NCBI GenBank assembly: GCA_964643965.1
Contig: CAZXVH010000007.1
Span: forward strand, 1 to 64,000
DNA length: 64,000 bases
Origin: GCA-2746795 sp964643965
Lineage (GTDB): Bacteria > Chloroflexota > Anaerolineae > Promineifilales > Promineifilaceae
Direction of reading: 5' to 3'
Shown here: in pieces, positions 60,935 through 64,000 of the stretch
How positions within the stretch are numbered: the first letter of the stretch is position 1
Layout: each line of letters starts with the position of its first letter
Notes under the pieces: generated by a model
What the model was told of the DNA's origin: nothing
Database searches by the model: none
What the model saw: only the letters and a program-made list of their open reading frames with translations
Program-made: the position numbers and the translations under genes

Positions 60935-61978
60935 TTACCCGGCTAAAAATTCATCCAGATTGGTTTTGCTAATGCGATAAGCGCTGCCGATCTTGCGGGC
61001 TTTGAGATCACCCGCTTCAATCGCTGCCATCACATCTTCTACAGAGACTTGTAGAATTTGCGCTACCTGCTCCGGATTCATGACATCTGAAACGCCGCCA
61101 GCGGCCGGCGCCGGTTGGGCTTGTGGCGCTTGCTGCTGCTGTTGCGCCTGCTGGTTTTGCAGGTTTTGCATGGCCGCCATGCCCATCGCGCCCATACCAA
61201 TTTCCCCCATGCTGCCGCCAGCCGGATTAGCGGCCGCCGTCACAAAAGCGTCCGCCTGCTGCTTTTGCGTATAGCTGGTGCCGTACCCCATATTGGTGAC
61301 AACTTCCAACGACTTGGGATGCAAAGCCAGGCGAATGTTAAAATCGACCAGCGTCATACCAATGGCGTCAAACTCTTCTTGCAGCAACCCAATGAGCAGT
61401 TCGTTTATTTCTTTGGAGAAAGATTGAAGCTGCGCCGGCCCCAGGTTTTTGGCAATCGCCAATTCGCTGAGTTTATCTTGCATCATCACGCCCAGCATCG
61501 GATCCAGGCGGGCTTTCATCTCTTGGGTGCGCACACTTTCGCGGAAGGCATCCAGAGCATTGAGGAAGCGCCACGGATCTTTGGTTTTGGTGACATAAGT
61601 GCCATTACCCACAATGGCGCTGGCGCCGGGCATCCGCTGTGGATGTTCCACAATGATAGGACTGGACGTGCCCCATTTAAGGGTCATGTCTGTGGTTTTG
61701 ACAAAGTAAACATCGGCGGTGAACACATTTTTGCCGCCAAACAAGCCTCGTTCCAACAGGTCTGTCAGTACGGGGATGTTTTCAGTGGTCAGGGTATAGC
61801 GTCCGGGGGTGAATGTACCCATCGGCTCGCCGCCGCGCACAAAGACGCAGGTTTCGCCGGGGTTGACGATAAGCTGAGAACCGAGCTTGATGTCACCCAG
61901 GCCGCCGCGTGGGAACTTTTGAACAATTTCATCTCTGAGCCAAGTGTCTATGGCAACGCGATCAAATACTTGTGGCAT
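60935..61978 (-). CDS. SPFH-domain protein fused to a helix-turn-helix (excisionase-type) domain
   Basis: 347 residues: an SPFH/band 7-like domain (20-240) of the soluble YdjI-like kind with PGETCVFVRGGEPMGTFTPGRYTL, FFVKTTDMTLKWGTSSPI-like VYFVKTTDMTLKWGTSSPI; a Met/Gly then Gln-rich linker (250-298); and a C-terminal 49-residue DNA-binding-type domain (MNPEQVAQILQVSVEDVMAAIEAGDLKARKIGSAYRIS, excisionase/MerR-like). AAGGAGA lies before the ATG. The combination of a membrane- or oligomer-associated domain with a DNA-binding domain is unusual. Neighbour at 62116 is probably a partner. Confidence 0.82.
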   Translation of the reverse strand: MPQVFDRVAIDTWLRDEIVQKFPRGGLGDIKLGSQLIVNPGETCVFVRGGEPMGTFTPGRYTLTTENIPVLTDLLERGLFGGKNVFTADVYFVKTTDMTLKWGTSSPIIVEHPQRMPGASAIVGNGTYVTKTKDPWRFLNALDAFRESVRTQEMKARLDPMLGVMMQDKLSELAIAKNLGPAQLQSFSKEINELLIGLLQEEFDAIGMTLVDFNIRLALHPKSLEVVTNMGYGTSYTQKQQADAFVTAAANPAGGSMGEIGMGAMGMAAMQNLQNQQAQQQQQAPQAQPAPAAGGVSDVMNPEQVAQILQVSVEDVMAAIEAGDLKARKIGSAYRISKTNLDEFLAG

Positions 61979-62069
61979 GAGTTTTCTCCTTATTTTTTGA
62001 TTAGAAAGCTAAACTGAAATTCTTCGGCTGCGGCGTGGTCTTGAGACCGGCCTGAGCGTCAGACTGTTT

Positions 62070-62102
62070 AGATTGAACCGATCTTCAAGATCGGTTCAAT
62101 CT
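62070..62102. terminator. Perfect 16-bp inverted repeat with a one-base centre
   Basis: AGATTGAACCGATCTT (62070-62085), C, AAGATCGGTTCAATCT (62087-62102). Between two minus-strand genes. The tight spacing favours a cruciform or protein site over a normal hairpin; it may also stop transcription from the upstream gene. Confidence 0.75.
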
Positions 62103-62115
62103 AAGACCTGGAAAT

Positions 62116-62658
62116 TTATGCGGAAATCCCTTTGATGACCTCATCACGGGAAGCAAAGTCTTGGTTGGCTTGTTGTAAAACGGTGGTCAAACGGCGGATG
62201 GCGCTGTTCAGGTCGCCGTCACCTTGCATAGCTTTTTCGGCGGCGGCAATGCTGGCGTCAATTTCATCGGCATGATTGTAGATACTGGCGTCAAAGGCAT
62301 AGATGCGTGCCAGGTCTTCTTCTTTGACTTTGTTGGCGTCAAAGAAGCCAGCATAGCCTACCGGCGCGTCCTTGATTTTGCCGATGAGGCCCATCAGGAG
62401 ATTGTCGGCGCGGCCAAGTGGTTCTGCATAATCCATGGCTCGAACAATATCTCTGCCTAGTTCCTGGTGGACGTTGGTGAGTTGTAAGCGAGATTGTTCC
62501 AGTCGGGCGGCCAGGGTTTCGCGTAAGATCTGGTCGGCTTTACGACGCTGCCCTTTTTCCATGTAGCCACCTAAGCCGGGAATTTTTTGCATTAACTTTT
62601 GCAAACCGTTGTTTTCCCCGGTGATTTGATCATAAAGATCAGAAACGTTTTCTTTCAT
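62116..62658 (-). CDS. Helical protein next to the SPFH gene
   Basis: 180 residues, almost all helix: MEKGQRRKADQILRETLAARLEQSRLQLTNVHQELGRDIV, DNLLMGLIGKIKDAPVGYAGFFDANKVKEEDLARIYAFD, and a final AIRRLTTVLQQANQDFASRDEVIKGI. The only short interruption is VGYAGFFD. Shine-Dalgarno AAGGAG sits directly before the first ATG, so the second ATG (62658), 6 nt on, is the better start. No family recognised; its place beside the SPFH gene suggests a shared complex. Confidence 0.7.
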   Translation of the reverse strand: MKENVSDLYDQITGENNGLQKLMQKIPGLGGYMEKGQRRKADQILRETLAARLEQSRLQLTNVHQELGRDIVRAMDYAEPLGRADNLLMGLIGKIKDAPVGYAGFFDANKVKEEDLARIYAFDASIYNHADEIDASIAAAEKAMQGDGDLNSAIRRLTTVLQQANQDFASRDEVIKGISA

Positions 62659-62759
62659 CGTCATCTCCTTGCGAGTTAGTTAAGAAAGACATTGTTGTTT
62701 TTGTTAATAAAAGGATGGACTAAAACCATGTTGAGTATAACATACCTTTTGTCCTGTTT

Positions 62760-63014
62760 CTATTCTGGTCTGTTTTCGTTTGAATTGATAACGGCCGTTT
62801 CCCGTCTATCGTGCCAAATTAAATAAACACCCAGACCTAATTGAGGCAGCGCCAGCAGCAGTAAGGCAGCGATGATGGCAATGACGCTGTTGAGAGGGGA
62901 GAGTTGGCCACTGCTGGTATAGCTCCAAATAAGCATTATCAGGACAATGCTGACGGTAACGCTGCCAGCAACAAGGGCGACTCCTAAAATTGTGTTCAGT
63001 GGTAAATTCTTCAC
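62760..63014 (-). CDS. Small two-helix membrane protein
   Basis: 84 residues: helices at about 8-30 and 43-65, separated by a short polar loop, then a basic and polar tail. GTG start. No recognised family. Confidence 0.55.
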   Translation of the reverse strand: MKNLPLNTILGVALVAGSVTVSIVLIMLIWSYTSSGQLSPLNSVIAIIAALLLLALPQLGLGVYLIWHDRRETAVINSNENRPE

Positions 63015-63081
63015 GGTTCTGTATCCATTGATTAGTACGAACTTCCAGAGGAAAAGTAGCAGACCGGCCTAAAACTACGCC

Positions 63082-63852
63082 TTACGGCCCTAACCATTGG
63101 TTGAGAATGGCGTCTACCTCACCTTCTGCTTGCAGGTGGGTCAGGTTATCGTTGAGATGGGTGAGCAGTTCTTTGTCTTCGGCCCGTACCACGAGGGCAA
63201 ATGGTTCCACTGTGACGGGGATAGGTAATCGTTTTATTAAATCGGCTGCCTGCGCTTTGAGAAAGAGCCGGCCGCTAATCTGGTCGATGAGAGCCGCCTC
63301 AGCTTCTTGTTGCAGAACGGCCGTTAACGCTGCATCCGGGCTGTTAAAAGGTAGTATCGTCAGGTTTGGCAGCTGCCGCGCCCATTCGGTGGCCTGCACA
63401 TGCCCTTGCGCCCCTAATTCAACGGCAAGCGAACGGCCGTTCAAATCCGCCATCTCCTCAATATCAGAACCGATGGGCACGATCAAGATTTCTCCGGCGT
63501 TAAAATAAGGGTCACTGTAAGCAAAATCCTCGGTACGCTCTGGCGTCACTACCAGCGCCGAGATAAGCACATCCACCTGTTCTGTGGCCAGGGCGTCATA
63601 CAGCCCATCATAACCAAAATAGACAAACTCAACTTGCAAACCCGAAAGGTCTGCCAGACTGCGAGCCAGATCCACGTCAATACCTGTTAGATTTTCGCCG
63701 TCAAATAGCTCAAAAGGCGGATAAGTGGGATCAAGCCCTACCCTGAGAACGCCAGTTTCTTGAATGCGTGGCCAGGTATTATTTTGACTGGTGCAGGCTG
63801 TGATTACCACCACAGTGAGCAGAAGAAGATAACGCGCCAGGCATAGCCACAT
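63082..63852 (-). CDS. Solute-binding lipoprotein, family 3 (polar amino acid type)
   Basis: 256 residues: a signal peptide with lipobox VITAC (Cys19), then a two-lobe fold with VLRVGLDPTYPPFELFDGENLTGIDVDLARSLADL, DVLISALVVTPERTEDFAYSDPYF and LAVELGAQGHVQATEWA. This is the usual ligand-binding protein for polar amino acid ABC importers; the permease and ATPase are not in the window. Start at 63852 is set by AGGAAAT; the 17 upstream codons lie in the preceding gene. Confidence 0.9.
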   Translation of the reverse strand: MWLCLARYLLLLTVVVITACTSQNNTWPRIQETGVLRVGLDPTYPPFELFDGENLTGIDVDLARSLADLSGLQVEFVYFGYDGLYDALATEQVDVLISALVVTPERTEDFAYSDPYFNAGEILIVPIGSDIEEMADLNGRSLAVELGAQGHVQATEWARQLPNLTILPFNSPDAALTAVLQQEAEAALIDQISGRLFLKAQAADLIKRLPIPVTVEPFALVVRAEDKELLTHLNDNLTHLQAEGEVDAILNQWLGP

Positions 63853-63853
63853 G

Positions 63854-64000
63854 TCAATTTCCTGTAAATTCTTGTAACGCATGGTAGATCGGTTTTTCCA
63901 CAAACTCAGGCGTCACCAGTGTGTAGTAATCCATATAACTTTTTTGCGGCGCGGGCAGGCGAAATACCCAAATGCCGATCATTTCCATAAAAGGCCAGTT
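63854..64000 (-). CDS. C-terminal part of a larger, probably glycoside hydrolase, protein
   Basis: The last 48 codons, N-W-P-F-M-E-M-I-G-I-W-V-F, then YYTLVTPEFVEKPIYHALQEF, end at TGA 63854-63856, one base before the lipoprotein ATG. The pattern NWPF...YYF..V.P.F...P.Y.A is one I recall from the ends of cellulase-like glycoside hydrolases. The gene continues past the window edge. Confidence 0.55.
   Translation of the reverse strand, partial: NWPFMEMIGIWVFRLPAPQKSYMDYYTLVTPEFVEKPIYHALQEFTGN

Larger units (their letters stand above)
227..63441. repeat. Highly iterated palindrome AACGGCCGTT, about 65 exact copies
   Basis: Exact copies begin at, among others, 227, 2219, 2569, 2973, 3634, 3809, 4702, 5368, 5602, 7165, 10831, 11608, 12503, 16366, 18142, 19064, 20590, 24638, 25276, 25544, 26899, 27798, 27877, 28311, 31053, 32699, 33375, 34029, 36019, 36420, 36631, 36775, 37462, 38133, 38832, 39624, 40403, 40568, 42690, 42839, 44331, 44661, 45122, 45687, 46710, 47339, 47424, 47540, 49331, 50240, 50296, 50729, 52257, 52723, 53659, 54100, 54145, 54691, 57795, 58438, 59168, 59884, 60870, 60901, 62791, 63317 and 63432. 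Many near-copies keep the ACGGCCGT core. A random 64 kb would hold under 0.1. Confidence 0.93.

Noticed and set aside
61115..62017. 300-codon plus-strand frame opposite the SPFH gene
   Set aside because: Antisense shadow; leucine run comes from the Gln-rich linker read in reverse.

Overview
The window looks like a draft or metagenome-assembled piece of a Chloroflexota chromosome, most likely Anaerolineae-like. This is inference from gene content and style: a TVGYGD potassium channel, a large Ser/Thr kinase with an SH3-like tail, tandem S41 peptidases before smpB, an rpsO-pnp pair, mixed strand use, roughly 55% G+C, and many decayed genes with repeat-rich intergenic spaces. A 100-N assembly gap (1040-1139) sits inside a tandem repeat. 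No phage, plasmid, CRISPR or rRNA was seen.

Layout: 0-9 kb carries a MEMO1-family gene, hutI, citrate synthase, a gene graveyard (two azlC remnants around a toxin-antitoxin-like pair, plus an internally deleted threonine dehydratase), a PLP decarboxylase, an intact azlC and an amidinotransferase-fold enzyme. 9-16 kb has secD-secF, a voltage-sensor-type K+ channel, a membrane histidine kinase and a patatin. 16-25 kb has an epimerase, a START-like protein, nicotinate phosphoribosyltransferase, rpsO, pnp, an AI-2E family permease and a 59-codon gene coupled to radC. 25-35 kb has acyP with a FecR-like gene, pyrD, lepA, a HIT-like gene, htpG, a MOP-type exporter and a TDH-like dehydrogenase. 35-44 kb has a giant GH3 protein, two S41 proteases coupled to smpB, and tex. 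44-54 kb has a Ser/Thr kinase, a small ATPase, two arrestin-like proteins, a wrecked histone-deacetylase-like gene, gamma-glutamyltransferase, an M20 peptidase and a sphingosine-phosphate-lyase-like enzyme. 54-57.5 kb is an iron cassette: a membrane-anchored DtxR-FeoA regulator and a FeoB split into two genes, with a dyad operator candidate upstream. 57.6-64 kb has two convergent tRNA genes, an Mrr-like nuclease, a phosphatase, brnTA, an SPFH-HTH fusion with its partner, and a solute-binding lipoprotein.

The strongest unexplained signal is genome-scale. The 10-bp palindrome AACGGCCGTT occurs about 65 times by eye (random expectation well below one), mostly inside genes, where it is read as Thr-Ala-Val, Asn-Gly-Arg or Arg-Pro. 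This resembles the cyanobacterial HIP1 phenomenon but has a different sequence. A second layer is a set of intergenic dyad elements, each with its own short-word vocabulary, that often reach the stop codons of neighbouring genes. A third is a structured leader element found twice directly in front of Shine-Dalgarno sequences.
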